Assembly (NCBI GenBank): GCA_905220665.1
Contig: CAJNAR010000003.1
Coordinates: 186,001-250,000 of the forward strand
Direction: 5' to 3'
Length of the DNA stretch: 64,000 bases
DNA from: Albugo candida
Taxonomy: Eukaryota; Oomycota; Peronosporomycetes; Albuginales; Albuginaceae
Position numbers and translations under genes: made by a program. The notes below the pieces were generated by a model that was not told the origin of the DNA, searched no databases, and was given only the letters and a program-made list of their open reading frames with translations. Of the stretch, positions 20,517 to 31,790 are shown piece by piece. Position 1 is the stretch's first letter, and the number at the start of each line of letters is the position of its first letter.

Positions 20517-21700
20517 AGGCTTGGTCAAGAGAGCGTGACGAAAGCACGACAATACCTAGTTCACGCAAGTAGGACGGTTCACGAAAGGGACCAACAAGGG
20601 GGATCAAGATGGAAGGAAGAGGAACAGCACAGATGGGGCATGCCGAACAAAGAGTGAAGACATAGCGTCCCCAGTGAACCAGGCGGCAGCTCTTGCGAGA
20701 AAGCTCAGGATGCTGGAGAAGATCGATAGCCATGTCGGTCAAGCCGAGACTCGTCAAAATGGGAGCAGCGGTTTTGGAAACGCTCCGGATTCACCTTCTC
20801 TACCAGCGGAGGTCTCTCTAAAAGCAACGTTAGGTGAATTAACGGCCACGATTGGTCGTGCAGTGTCTGAGCTTGGTGGAGGACTCACACTGGATGAGTT
20901 TGATGACAGTGGATTTGGAGCAAAAGTGTCTTAAAGGGTGGAACAGAGAACGCACCTATTAGAAGACACTCGATCCATAAACGCCTAACTCGGCACCACC
21001 GGGAGCTATCAGGATTCCCAAGCTCGTGATAGATAAGTTCACGGGTGAATAGCAGTATACACGTCTCGGCACAGATTTCAAGCAGTGGGGGTATACATTT
21101 CTCGAAGCGGTTGAGATGGCCGAGACATAGAGTCAATTTGCGTGGGAGAACGCCTTAAAGTGAACAAGCTGGGAGAATACATGGCGTCATACCGTGTGGC
21201 TGCAACGTGAGGAAATGGTGGGAGGTCAACCCGACGTTGTACTACGCACTCGACCATGTACCAAGCGTTCAAGATGACTATTACGCACCAACAGGCCGCC
21301 GCATTGTTTGCGAGTAAAAAAACAAGTTTCGTTCGTGGAACCAGCATCTCTTATACCTAATCGCATTATGTTAAGAAAGAGAATTACTCGAACGACTCGT
21401 CGTGGAAAATATCGTCAAGTACGCTGAGCCGCATCTCAAAATTGCGATGATGGTGAGATACCAACTGAGTCGCACGGACTACCTCACACATGCACAAGAG
21501 CTCATCGCATGGGACACAAGAGATTGATGACGATGAAAAAGTGGTTAAGCAAATGATCAAGGGCATAGTCAGTGCAGTGGGAAATGGCAAGGTTCATGGT
21601 CACTCCCAAGGTGAAGACGGGAAGTGTTTCAACTGCAGCAAGCGATGACATTTAGTGAGACAATACCACCAACCGAAAGAAGACGATGGTCCGCGGTAAA
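20498..21700 (+). pseudogene. copia gag with zinc knuckle, degenerate
   Basis: ATGAGCCCAAG inside the primer-binding site would be the gag start, by comparison with the second copia element. A fragment at 20674-20934 and a later segment KLVIDKFTGE (about 21018-21050) fit the copia-type Gag head, and CFNCSKR followed by a stop and HLVRQ (about 21628-21665) is a broken CCHC zinc knuckle. Several stops and frameshifts are present. Gag would form the cytoplasmic particle that packages element RNA. Confidence 0.6.
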
Positions 21701-21779
21701 GCTAATTTTGTATTGACTGCATGCGAGCGCCTGGAGCACCAGCGAACGAAGGGGACAACACCTTGCTACGTTTTTGACG

Positions 21780-21950
21780 TCACTGAAAGGGATTTGAATC
21801 TGTGGGTGGTGACAGTGGTGCAAGCAGACATCTCGTCCAGGACGCTGACTTGCTTCACGATGCCATGGAATGTGATGAAAATGATGTACTCCTTTTGCCT
21901 GACGGAGGTGTACTCAAGGTGACCAAACGAGGCTCTGTGGTCCTACATGG
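21780..21950 (+). pseudogene. copia protease fragment
   Basis: At about 21800-21840 the DNA encodes DSGASRHLV in a frame offset from its upstream Trp-Val-Val, and continues with a LLLPDGGVLKV-like segment. Asp-Ser-Gly is the copia protease active site. The frameshift at the site and the loss of downstream sequence make it inactive. Confidence 0.6.
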
Positions 21951-22139
21951 TGAAGGAAGGAGCATGAAGACAAGATAATAGGTCAGCTCAGCCAGCAGTT
22001 TATATCAAGGAGAATGCACCCATGTGGGAGAACTGGAAACAAGTGCCGAAGAGCTGAAGGTATCGGATCCAGTGCTAATGGCGTCTTCAGTTCTACCTGT
22101 GGAACAAGAACATGACAGAAAACTCGCGATAACAGACCT

Positions 22140-23000
22140 AAAAAATTATGAGGCAGCGCGTCGTAGACCTGATAGTGCCAGATGGGCGATTGCTAATTAG
22201 GAGGAACTTGCGTCAGTCGAGGCAAACGAAACGTGGACGGTGATCAAATGTCCAAAAAGCGTGAAAGCCATTCCGACCAAGTGGGTTTATAAAACCAAGA
22301 TGAGGGAAAATGGGACTGTGGAAAGATACCAGGAAATATTGGTGGATCGCGGCGACAAGCAAAGTTTTGGTGTGAAGTACAATCTCACATTCTCTACGGT
22401 GATGCCGATAGGAAATGCATTTGTCATTTTTACGTTTTTCACGGATGTGGGGAATTCCGGCTAGGCATGGTGACGTCCCAAGCGCGTACCCGAAAGCTTT
22501 CAAGGAGCCAGAGTACGAAATACACTTGAGAATTCCCTATGGAATGTCAGTGACCCAAGAAATCCTGAACCGACTTGGCGTAACGGAACCTGATGAATTG
22601 GTGTTGCTTCTAGGGCGGAGACTATATGGATCAAAACAGGCACGAAGACTTTGGCATCAATTGTTGTGGGACGCTGCTTAAGATTAATTTCGTACAATGC
22701 ATTAATGACCCGTGTATGACTATCGTCGGGGTCTACGTTGCTGACCTGCTAATTACAGGCACGACAGTGAGACCTATTGATCACTTCTTTACTGACATGA
22801 AGGTGCTTGAAATCAACGATCTCGGTACTGTTGAGAGGTTCTTCGGAATGAGAATTGCGTGGAAAAAAGAAGTAGGCTTTTGTCGACCAGGAGCAGACGT
22901 TGAAGAACTGCTTGAGAAAGTTGGCGTGACCGAAGCAAACTCGGTATGAGTACCGATATCTGATTGCATCGAGTACCGACTATCGAGGTTTCAGTCTCTA
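22140..23000 (+). pseudogene. copia reverse transcriptase, degenerate
   Basis: Reads ASVEANETWTVIKCPKS, then TKWVYKTK, GTVERY, YNLTFSTV (the RT finger), a broken D-V-x-x-A-Y segment near 22470, SKQARRLWHQLL-like thumb start, and YVADLLITG at about 22735-22760 where copia elements have Tyr-Val-Asp-Asp-Met. The second catalytic Asp pair is altered to Ala-Asp. Frames shift at least three times. Confidence 0.75.
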
Positions 23001-23089
23001 GTAGGGAGCTTGCTATAGGTATCGCGCAGCACGCGTACAGATATTTCGTTCGCGATGCACAGAGCGAATAGACGAAGTCACGCACCTAC

Positions 23090-23618
23090 CCTGCAGAATT
23101 ATAAGCTTGCAAAAAGATTGCAAGGTACTTGAAGGGAACGAAAGGTTTGATGTTGCGTTTGCGTGAAGACAGTGGGCCCCGGTGTCTTATCAGAATTGTC
23201 AGCTTCAGTGATGTGGACTCTGCGGATGACAATGAAGATCGAAAGCCTGTGAGTGCAGGTGTATAGATTGTTGATGGAATTACTGTAGGATGGCTCTGCA
23301 AGAAGCAAGCTGCTCTGACTCAGTCGACAGCGGAAGCGGGGTTCGTCGCTGCGGCCGTCAGAGAATGTGAGGCGCTGAGATCGAAGAAGCTTTACGAAGA
23401 GCTCGAGAAACGAGTGAAGACATATGTGGCAATCAAGATTGACAATCGAGCTGCAGTGAAGCAAATCGAAAACGAGGCGAGCTCAACCAGCACGAAGCAT
23501 GGGGATGTGAAGCTCAAATACTTACGTAATTACGCCAAGAAGGAGGCGGTCAAGCCAACTTATGAATGTACGAAGACGATGTTCGCCGATTTAATGACGA
23601 AGGTGCTGCCAGATCCAA
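23090..23618 (+). pseudogene. copia RNase H region
   Basis: Encodes WLCKKQAALTQSTAEAGFVA (about 23290-23350), then IKIDNRAAVKQ and STKHGDVKLKYLRNYAKKEA, and ends with FADLMTKVLP directly before the 3' LTR. This is the standard copia RNase H block (Ser-Thr-Ala-Glu-Ala, Asp-Asn-x-Ala-Ala, Thr-Lys-His, Ala-Asp-x-x-Thr-Lys). The last 67 codons are still open. Confidence 0.8.
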
Positions 23619-23856
23619 TGGAAGATCATGTGCATCGGGCGCACAGTAACCGACGTCGTGCAGAGACAGTGACTTTAACGACCGTGAAGAATTGCAAGAA
23701 GGAACCAGATCGACTGCGAGGAGTCGCGGGAGCAAAACTGATTTACTGCGAAGGGCTGCAGTGTGCATTATCAGGAAATCCTTCTAACTACATTTAATAC
23801 AATTATTCCCCAAAATACTCTGTTATTAGTTGTGCAGACCTTACTGTTTGCCAACA
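23619..23856 (+). repeat. 3' LTR of copia-like element
   Basis: Second copy of the LTR; starts TGGAAGATCATG and ends TTTGCCAACA. The RNase H frame runs close to its start. Confidence 0.8.
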
Positions 23857-24059
23857 GTATACGATTCCGCTGTCACTTTAAGGCACTGGACATAGTTACC
23901 ATATTTGATGTACTGCCCAACACATGCGCGCTGGTTGATCCAGCCACCAATGCTGATGGAAATAGGCCATTTCTAGTCATTGAATAGTTACCTTGGTTAA
24001 ATCTCATTGTCCAAATTTTCATATCAAACTAAAAGTTAGCCAATCATATTAAACTGAGG

Positions 24060-24750
24060 GGATAGGAGCGGTTCCCTATAATGAGATGTCGCAGTAATGG
24101 CCATCAATATTCATGTTCTTTGAACAGCACATTTGGGTCTGAATCGGTTTCTAAAATAGGGATCGCAATAATAACCGCGCAGGTGCGCACAAGTTAATGC
24201 AATTTTGAATCGGTAGAGAAGTATGCACTTATCACGCTTTTTTCGCTCATACTTGCTGGTGCGTTAGATCGAATTGTGGGTATCTGGAATATTCGGATGT
24301 CAATTTGGGACCAGCATATGGGTTAAAGATTAACATTGCGGATTATAGAATTTTGCAGCTTTCCATTGACATCGTGTCCAATGAAACCATTTCAATCAAA
24401 ACGGCCTCTCCGTTTGATTACTTTAGCAAGTGTGTGGTGAAAGTAGGTCAAAAAGCTGGCGTAATCCTACGTGGTGTGCTTGATAATCTTTTTGTGGAGT
24501 CATTCGTGAGGATAAATGATATGCGCTGTAACAAATCTATCCACATGTATACCAGCAGAGCACATGATGGAACTCGAGAGAGCAAGAAGGCTCACGAGGA
24601 CAATGTGCACGTCTTTAGTCAAACCCACCATACTTGATATACTTCATTTTGGTGTTGGGACTTTTTACAGCGATCTCTTCGCTATGCAGAGAGAATAAAA
24701 ATTGTTGTCGCATACTAGATGCTTGACAACACCTCCTTTTACTGGCGCTG
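24060..24750 (+). pseudogene. Small secreted-protein-like gene, copy in unit 2
   Basis: Aligns with about 12080-12660 and 38330-38860. The signal-peptide start is shifted out of frame by indels near 24225-24300, but the mature part 24305-24637 is open for 110 codons and reads LQLSIDIVSNETISIKTASPFDY, then GVILRGVLDNLF and a basic tail. It is the best guide to the family sequence. No recognised domain. Confidence 0.4.
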
Positions 24751-24759
24751 TTACATTTA

Positions 24760-26200
24760 TGATTCTATCCGACCCCTCTGTAATGCATATACTGAATGCG
24801 CTGAAAGCTATCTCACAACATCTTCGACTGTACTTCCTGCACTTTCTTCCTGTATTCAGAGCTTTTCTCAAACTCTTTAATTGAAGAAGCCTGGATGAGT
24901 TCTCTGGTCGGTGGGTACTTTCAGAGTAGTTGTAGTATGTGTAGTATGCTGATGAGATTATCCGCTGTAAAAAGGAATGCAAATGATTCTCGTCTAGAGT
25001 CAATCAGGTAGGAAAGCTGCTCAAATATGAATTGAAATACTTTATCGCGTAGTATGCCATACGCAACGCGCTACCTCAATTGCTTCTGCAACATTCCTTC
25101 TGTCAGTCGCGGAGTGTATGCAACAACTCTACGCGAGGAGATATAGACAGATCAGGCCCAGCAAAAAGCGTTCGAGCGCCTTTAATTGTAATGTACAATA
25201 AACGGGTTGTTGGAAACATATTTTATGCAATTGGGCTTTTTTTTTCGCAGGCTTAGTGGCAGTGAAAGCCGCCTGCAGGTGCACTCTGACTGTGTAAGTG
25301 GTTTTCGGATGAGTACATGGACCGCACCGAATTCAACAACTTCCACTATTTCTGATTACAGATACAGCTGCAGTTCCTTCAATTTGCATGCGGAAAAGGT
25401 AATACAGCCTTCTGGTTCGTTATCGATCTTAATTTGACAAAAAAATACAATCAGGGGACGACACTTGTGTCTGCAATTACATTCAACTTGTGATAGCGTG
25501 AGTGACTAGTTTATTATTTAACTCAAACAACCGTTGTTGAGCAGGCGCATTAAAACGATTAATACAATAAATTTGCATGTGTCCTCTGGCTGTTAGGCTG
25601 TCAAAGTATCGACATTCACAAACGTTTTCTCTAAAATGCTGGTTGAAAGACACACGTTGAGGAGTATTAGGATGTTCCAAATCCTTTCAGTGCTTTATTA
25701 CCGTTGTCAATATCGCCGATGATTATGATTGATGCAGATGACGCATGCTTGTGTAGCCACGAATAATGCTATCGGTGTTTAGTTCAGAAATCTGTTACTG
25801 TGAATCCTGATGACGAAATCCTGATGACTTGATGCGTGCATATTCAGTTTTGGAGCCGAGAATTTCCCGTATCTGGGTATCAAAACTTGCGCAAAGACAT
25901 TAGAACGGTTCATGCATACAATTATCCACCAGCTGATTTTAGCTCGAATTGCGGACATTGCAATGTTGCCCGAGTGATGAATTTAACCTGAAGCGTAGGT
26001 CAGTTGAGCTCACGAAATGCCTGAAATTTTAGGTGTTGATTATTTGTACGCGTGACCGCTGAGTAAGACAAGAAGTTTCCTACAGAACTTCGGAAGTTTT
26101 CAATTCTCCTGCATTTCTATCTTTCGAAGTGAAGATACATCACCGAAACATTAAACATGTGCTTTTCCTCACTTTACCACGCCCTTAATGCAATCTGGGC
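24760..26200. repeat. Tandem unit 3, left part
   Basis: From about 24890 the DNA matches 16490-17520 and 2850-3960, including ATCCGCTG and GTCAATCAGGT(A/G)GG, CGTAGTATGCC, GGAGATAT and the AAAAGC(G/T)TTCGAG blocks. It is the most diverged of the three copies. Frames at 25207-25437 and 25483-25680 are not conserved. The 120 bases before 24890 have no clear partner. Confidence 0.55.
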
Positions 26201-26209
26201 TGGGCGTTG

Positions 26210-27700
26210 TTGTGCTTACTTGGAAATGCGGACTAAACTTTAAGCTACGCCCACCAGAATGCTCATTTCTCATCATCGCGTAATGTGTGGTTATCGATAT
26301 TGGAAAGAACGCAGGTAATAGCTGTCGAGTTGCCTAACATTTCATATTTGGAGTATTCATCGCGAGTTGATGCTCAGCATCAAGAAGACAGTAACAGCTT
26401 TTTTTGAAAGGAATATACTGTGCACTGATTCTATCTGATAACTGACGTGAGATTTCTCTTTTACTAAATCAAGGTTCTATGAACTGATAAATGATCTCTC
26501 CGCCCGTATTCTCTAATAATGAGGGAGCGTGATTTTAGAATTGTAGCACCCAGCAACCATGTTGCATCCTCGAATCATTTTTAATGAGAAGCGTACACAT
26601 GGGTCTTTCTTGATTAATGTGATATAGTGCTTTGAGGTCGATAAAGGTATTATTCGGTATGGTTATTTTTATTTCATGCCCACGTTTACTTTTGAATGAT
26701 ATGGTTGCTGTAGAAGAGACATCGTCGCAACGCCCTCGGAATAGACTGTGATTCCTCTCAATTTTCATTTCACGGAACTTCATTGCTGAGAGCTCTTTTT
26801 CATGCTTCTATGTTCAAAATGCGCGATTCTGATAGCTTCTACATCAGCATCAATTCGTATGTTCTGGCTCGGAACCGTTCGATCGAATAAATCACATCTG
26901 CTATAAGATGCTCTTTGAGCATATGTACTCAGTTATCGCGTGAAACTCTCTGATGTACGTAAAGATCCTATAACGTTCAGCCTCTGTCCATGTAGGAGAG
27001 TATAAACCTTGACTTCCTGTCTCATAAGCTTGGGTGCTCATTAGTCTATAGCAGTTTATTTCGAATTCACTCTTCCGGAGACGTCCCATTCAACTTCCAG
27101 CCGATCATGTTTATATTACCATTCACCGTTTGCTTTACATGAATTGCCGGCTTCCACTGACCGTCTCTGTCTATCAAATCTTGATCCAGAATTTCATCTG
27201 ACTTAGCTCAGCTTTGTAGAAGAGGTACTAACAAGTTATTTCCGAATTCTTTTCGTATACTTGGACTACTAGTGTGACTTTTCAACTGCATTGGTTTCCA
27301 CCGTAAATGACCCAAAAATAACGTACATCAATCCCATACATCTTTCAAGCACTATTTTAAGATATCCATCCTCAGTTTCAGTATGCTCGACCAAGAAACA
27401 AGGCTCAAAGTATCCATAACGCCAGCTTGAACGGAATCAAGAAAGGACCTGCCACTCGAGAAACTCGATTTCAGTGCGACATGAACGATCAAGCCTTCCG
27501 TGGTGGCCGCAGGCCGGTGGTGTGCGAAAGATACTACAAGCTCAGCAATTGCGTACGTTTTTGGTGATGAGCTCTCATTTCTTGTTTTTTTGAGGAGCTT
27601 GACCTTAGAATTGAGCCATTGAAGTAAACTGTAGCCAGCACAAATGGGAGAATTTTTCTCGATTTGCTAGCTTTAACGATAAATAATACGTACTTTACAA
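26210..27700 (-). pseudogene. Aspartic-protease-like paralogue (type a), unit 3, degenerate
   Basis: Colinear on the minus strand with 3967-5229 and 17526-18785. Surviving pieces: KTYAIAELVVSFAHH near 27500-27560 (the Leu-Gly turn is lost), IGWKLNGTSPEE near 27070-27110, LMSTQAYETGSQGLYS near 26990-27045, and KITIPNNTFIDLKALYHIN, MCTLLIK and CWVLQF within 26535-26680. Many frameshifts and stops. The second Asp motif region (about 26830-26860) reads in broken frame. A dead copy that nevertheless confirms the family layout. Confidence 0.6.
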
Positions 27701-28200
27701 ATATGGAAGCTAATTTGTCAGGCCTGACGTGAGACAAACAGACAGCTGCACGACAAGATGCGTTGACGGAGAAAGTTTTGAAGAATCTCTTTATGCATAA
27801 AATAAAAATGGTAGCGTTTCTAGGTGTTGATCAAGGTATGAACGAACGACATGCTCTGTCGTAATTATGGAAGCGTAATTGTCAGGCTTGACGTGAGAGA
27901 AACAGCAGCACGACAAGATGGGCTGCCGGAGAATGTTTAAAAGAGTTCGCACTTTATCCATAGTATAAATATGGTAAGTGTTTCTAGGTTTAAATCAACA
28001 TTTGACCAAACGACATGCTCTATCCTACCTATAGATATGTTTACATAGTTAAGCTGAAAATTAGCAAAGTAGCAAACTTCCTTTCATGCATTGAGTACCT
28101 TTAAGCGTACTATAGAAGCACGATTTGCGCACCTAAAATCACATCACATTCACGTCGTTTGAGTAAAACACATGCAAGAAAGGTGTTCGATATTGTACAA
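27680..28200. repeat. Inverted-repeat arm, unit 3 (left), internally duplicated
   Basis: Reverse complement of about 29440-29790. Key shared blocks: GACAAGATGCGTTGACGGAG, AAATGGTAGC and ACGACATGCTCT. Within this arm about 160 bases (27705-27860) are repeated in tandem at about 27868-28025, so the arm holds two copies of the upstream element. Confidence 0.7.
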
Positions 28201-29439
28201 CAAAAGACACCGTCTTTGTGCGACATATACAAACCGAGTTCCATTCTAGACATGTAATTATAGTCCTCTTCGAACTGCACCAATACTTTTCCTGTCTTTT
28301 GTGATATCGAAAAAAAAAGATCTATTTATACCAGCGTTAAGAGAAGCGGCATAGAAAACATTCCGTGAGCTAGAAAAGATGTTACTAGCCTTCTGCCTCT
28401 TATATCAGAAGTAGGTCATGAGTCGACGAGCTATACTTCATTCCTGTCTCTCATACAAACTTCACTACACATAGTAGTTCCGTAGCCTGTGCCATTCGAC
28501 CCAGGATAATTGAAAAGTTGACACCTCGGTCATATTATCTTATCATGACCTTCTCTCTATCGCTGCGTCTCCTTTTATTCGCAACTTTTGCGTCACACAC
28601 TTATACGCATCTGGTACTTGCAAGCATGCTCCACATGCTGAAGGCTCGCGTCTAGTACTTTCGTTAGACCTCCTATGTTGCTATCTCAACAGGATGTTAA
28701 CAACACAAAGCGTCATTAGCTTTCATCAGGGTACATATAGGTTCTCCTCTACATATGCAGTTTGCAGAGAGCTACAGATACTGACACAAATCCTATAACA
28801 AACATGTAGTACGTTGAGTGCTCATCAAGGAGTATACGTACTGCAGGTGAGAAATGAAGTTTGGACCATTTCGACTCACTCCGGTTGCTTGGCAGAATAG
28901 TCAAAGAATCAACATTGATATGGTGCTTGCTAAAAAATCTACGTCGTCTACTACTCAGTCAGAAGAAAACATGCATACCGACTCACTTATATACCGGTGG
29001 GATGGCCCTTGTTTGTTAGACCCTGCGTTAAATAAGTAGCGTCGGAGGACCAACAGAGTAATTGACGCGAGCTTTCAGCGTCTGGAGATGCTTCGAACCT
29101 AGATGCGTATTACAAAAGTTATTGAGGTTACGAGGCCCAGGCGCAGCGACAAGAAGCATTCAACAGAGAAAAGAGCATCACCGGGACGATTCTTCAATCA
29201 TTATCGTAGGTAATGACAATGAATACGGAAGTAACGAGTATAAGAGAAGCTGAGTGAAAGACGGCAGAGAAGTTTGCGAGAAAGTTCGAAATGAAGTATA
29301 GTCATCTCACGAGGTTCCTGGTTCTATGCCTGTTTTCTTGACACTAGTAGTAGATCAGGTTCAGCAGTTTCGATATCAAAGAAGAACAGGAAAAATATAG
29401 CTGCAGTTCGAAGAGGAATTTGTCGCACATGCACGGTGT
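28201..29439. other. Spacer between divergent copies in unit 3
   Basis: Much longer than the 480-base spacer of unit 1. Part (about 28480-28750) matches unit 2 at 19350-19600. A frame at 28854-29039 starts MKFGPFRLTPVAWQNSQRIN and could be the start of a small gene continuing past stops to about 29200, but nothing in it is recognised. Confidence 0.35.
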
Positions 29440-29790
29440 CTTTTTTCTGCAGTATCGAACACCTTTGTTACATGTGTTTTACTTGAACAACGTGAATGTT
29501 ATGTTAGGTGCGCTATCGTACTTGTAAAGTGTGCGCAGAGGTACACAATGTATGAAAGGAAATTTCCTCTTTGGTAGTTTTCAGCTTCACGATGCAAAGC
29601 ATGTCAGTAGGCATGATAGAGCATGTCGTTAGGTCAAACCTTACTCAAAACCTAGACATGCTACCATTTTTATACAATGCATAAAGTACGAATACTTTGA
29701 GACTTTCTCCGTCAACGCATCTTGTCGTGTGTCTCACGTAAACCTAATAAATGCGCTTCCATATTTACAAAGTACGCATTTTTATATTAT
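29440..29790. repeat. Inverted-repeat arm, unit 3 (right)
   Basis: Reverse complement of 27680-28200 in part. Contains CATGTCGTTAGG, ATGCTACCATTTTTATACA and CTCCGTCAACGCATCTTGTC. It runs into the plus-strand type-b copy, whose frame opens at 29729 inside the arm. Confidence 0.7.
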
Positions 29791-30864
29791 TGAACCTCGC
29801 AAGTCGAGGCAAAAGTCTTCCATTTTTGCTGGCTGTAGAAGCCCCAAATGGCCCAATCCACCACAGATCACCCCTTCATTATTAAAAGTACGATTCGGAC
29901 AGCAAAGCATGAAAGGTATTTCCTTTGAAACATACGCTATTCTTGGGCTCGGAGCATCTTTGGCGCATCAGCAGTTTGTGGTGGTTACAGGAGGCTTATA
30001 CGTTGAGATAAAATCGGAATCGGTTTGGTGGGACAATACATTGCCATATTCAATTGAAGATGACGTTTCGTACACTGTGAGTCTGGAAGCTACCGAATCG
30101 GACGAAGAATTGGGTATCCTTCCAATGGACTATATTATTAAAGCTTATGAGATGCCTCGGTTGAAGCATGTGGAACTTGACGCATTCCCAGAAATACTCG
30201 AAACTAGAAACCCTCTGTTCAACTTGGTAGAATTGTCGCCGTTAACGCACACGGATCAATCGTACACGAACTGCTGGACATTGAAGGGAATAGATTTGAA
30301 GAAATGGATTGAATCTAAAATACTTAATACTGAAAACAACAAATTCTACATGAGTATACAAGCTTGTAACAGGATTTCGAGGAATGTATGCTATTACGCG
30401 TTGGATTAATCGTCTGAAAGTCGCGAAGTTGTTCAACATAAAGAGGACTTCTGCTTATGGGGTCCCATGAGGCGAATATTTACTTTGTTGGGGAAAACTC
30501 TAAGAAACAAGAAGTACGGATAGATCATGATTATAAAGGTGTCAGAATCCCAGCCTTGTATTACGAAAAAGTGATGAAACTGCTCATCGAACTGTGCAAA
30601 ACTAATTCATCCACCGAAAAAAGACTGCTGAGAATGGATTTTATTCAGGGTGAATCCATCAAACTTTTTGCGTGTGATATCAGACAAATTGAAGCATCAA
30701 TTGATGGAACATGGGTAGTGGGTTTTCTCATTTTGCAAGCTTTTTCCATCATCATCGATAATATGAGCGGTAAGACACGCATCAGCTTGGAGGAAGTCAA
30801 AGAATCGAGAGGTAAACTTCCACATCAACAGATGCCATGTTGGGAACGTAAGTGCATCAAATAG
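29729..30864 (+). pseudogene. Aspartic-protease-like paralogue (type b), unit 3, one frameshift
   Basis: Two long frames in different phases, 29729-30409 (226 codons) and 30457-30864 (135 codons), together cover the family length. The first holds ETYAILGLGASLAHQQ and, later, TNCWTLKGIDLKKWIES. The second holds EVRIDHDYKGVRIPALYYEK, with Asp-His-Asp at the second catalytic position, and TWVVGFLILQAFS for the Trp-Val-Leu-Gly block. The break is near 30410, where the paralogue has a Gly-Leu-Tyr-Tyr segment. No first catalytic Asp motif. The 5' part of the long frame is within the inverted repeat and may be leader. Otherwise well preserved, so inactivation looks recent or a short spliced segment may exist. 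Confidence 0.58.
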
Positions 30865-30933
30865 CTTTACGGACAGATCGATTAACGGATAACGATCACT
30901 TTATGCAAGATCGACTTGAATGTTTTTCTGTTC

Positions 30934-30946
30934 ATGCAAAAAGAAT
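30934..30946. repeat. Target-site duplication, left
   Basis: ATGCAAAAAGAAT, identical to 33989-34001 on the other side of the LINE. Confidence 0.85.
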
Positions 30947-31019
30947 ATTTCGGTGGTTAGGGTGACGCCCTGCCTGGGTCATACCCACAGCGTCTAATTC
31001 TGACGGCTCTTTAATCCGG

Positions 31020-31790
31020 GTTTTTAAGACCCTCCAACTCGGCACCTTCAATGTTCGTGGACTAACCTCAAACATAAAGAAAAGATCGCGCGCGGTACAA
31101 ACTGGACGTATGTGCTCTGCAGGAGACTAAAATGACAGAAGCTCTCGTCGACGTCCGAAGGCCAACCGATCGAGTCATACTCCTTCCTTCGGCAAAACCC
31201 TATTACGGCCTCGGATATATTTTTTCGGATAGAGTTGCTGATCAAGTACATCGGTACTGGATGGTCAACGATCGCATCGCCGTGTTACAATTAAAGCTCT
31301 CGAAGAAAGTCAAGGTTTCATTCATCAACGTCTATGCCCCGCACATGGGACGCTCTGCAGAAGAATCTGATGCATTTTATGACACACTTCAGCAAACAAT
31401 AAACCGCTTTCGTCACCAGTTTTTCTTCATTTTGGGAGACTTCAACGCCAAAATTGGGCAGCGATGCGACGGAGAGGCTTTTTTGGGTTTATACTCGCGC
31501 GGATACTGAAATGATAATGGTATTCGGCTTCGAGATTTCTGTGCAGACAACGACCTCTTCCTGACCAACACGGCTTTCTACAAAAGACGCGCTCGTAATA
31601 TCATCACCTGGCAAGGCATTAGCAAAGGGGGTCCAATTTTCAATCAGATCGACTACATCATACTCCCCCTACGCTTCAAGCTGCTTCAATTGACAATCTT
31701 GGAGCGGGACACTCGTTGACAGCGACCATCGGCTTATCACCACACATCTTCAGCTACCCGATGTCTATAAGATACTCATGAAAATATCTC
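31020..31790 (+). pseudogene. LINE endonuclease domain, frameshifted
   Basis: Starts LGTFNVRGLTSN, the usual opening of LINE endonucleases. Catalytic-site markers can be read in order: LQETKM (Glu), YAPHMGRS, FILGDFNAKIG (Asp and Asn), FNQIDYI, and DSDHRLITTHL (Asp and His) near 31715. Breaks: a frameshift near 31100, a TGA at about 31507 and a frameshift near 31700. This nuclease would nick target DNA to prime reverse transcription. Confidence 0.8.

Larger units (their letters stand above)
20256..23856 (+). mobile_element. Ty1/copia LTR retrotransposon, degenerate, integrase deleted
   Basis: Direct repeats at 20256-20497 and 23619-23856 are the LTRs; between them the order is gag, zinc knuckle, protease, reverse transcriptase and RNase H, which is the copia order once the integrase is restored between protease and RT. 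The integrase is missing: only about 250 bases separate the protease from the RT start. Many frameshifts and stops occur. No clear target-site duplication was found (TATGT before, GTATA after). The element interrupts unit 2 of the tandem array. Confidence 0.85.

Noticed and set aside
23928..23945. CTGGTTGATCCAGCC looks like the 5' start of 18S rRNA
   Set aside because: Only about a dozen bases agree and the following sequence has no rRNA similarity.
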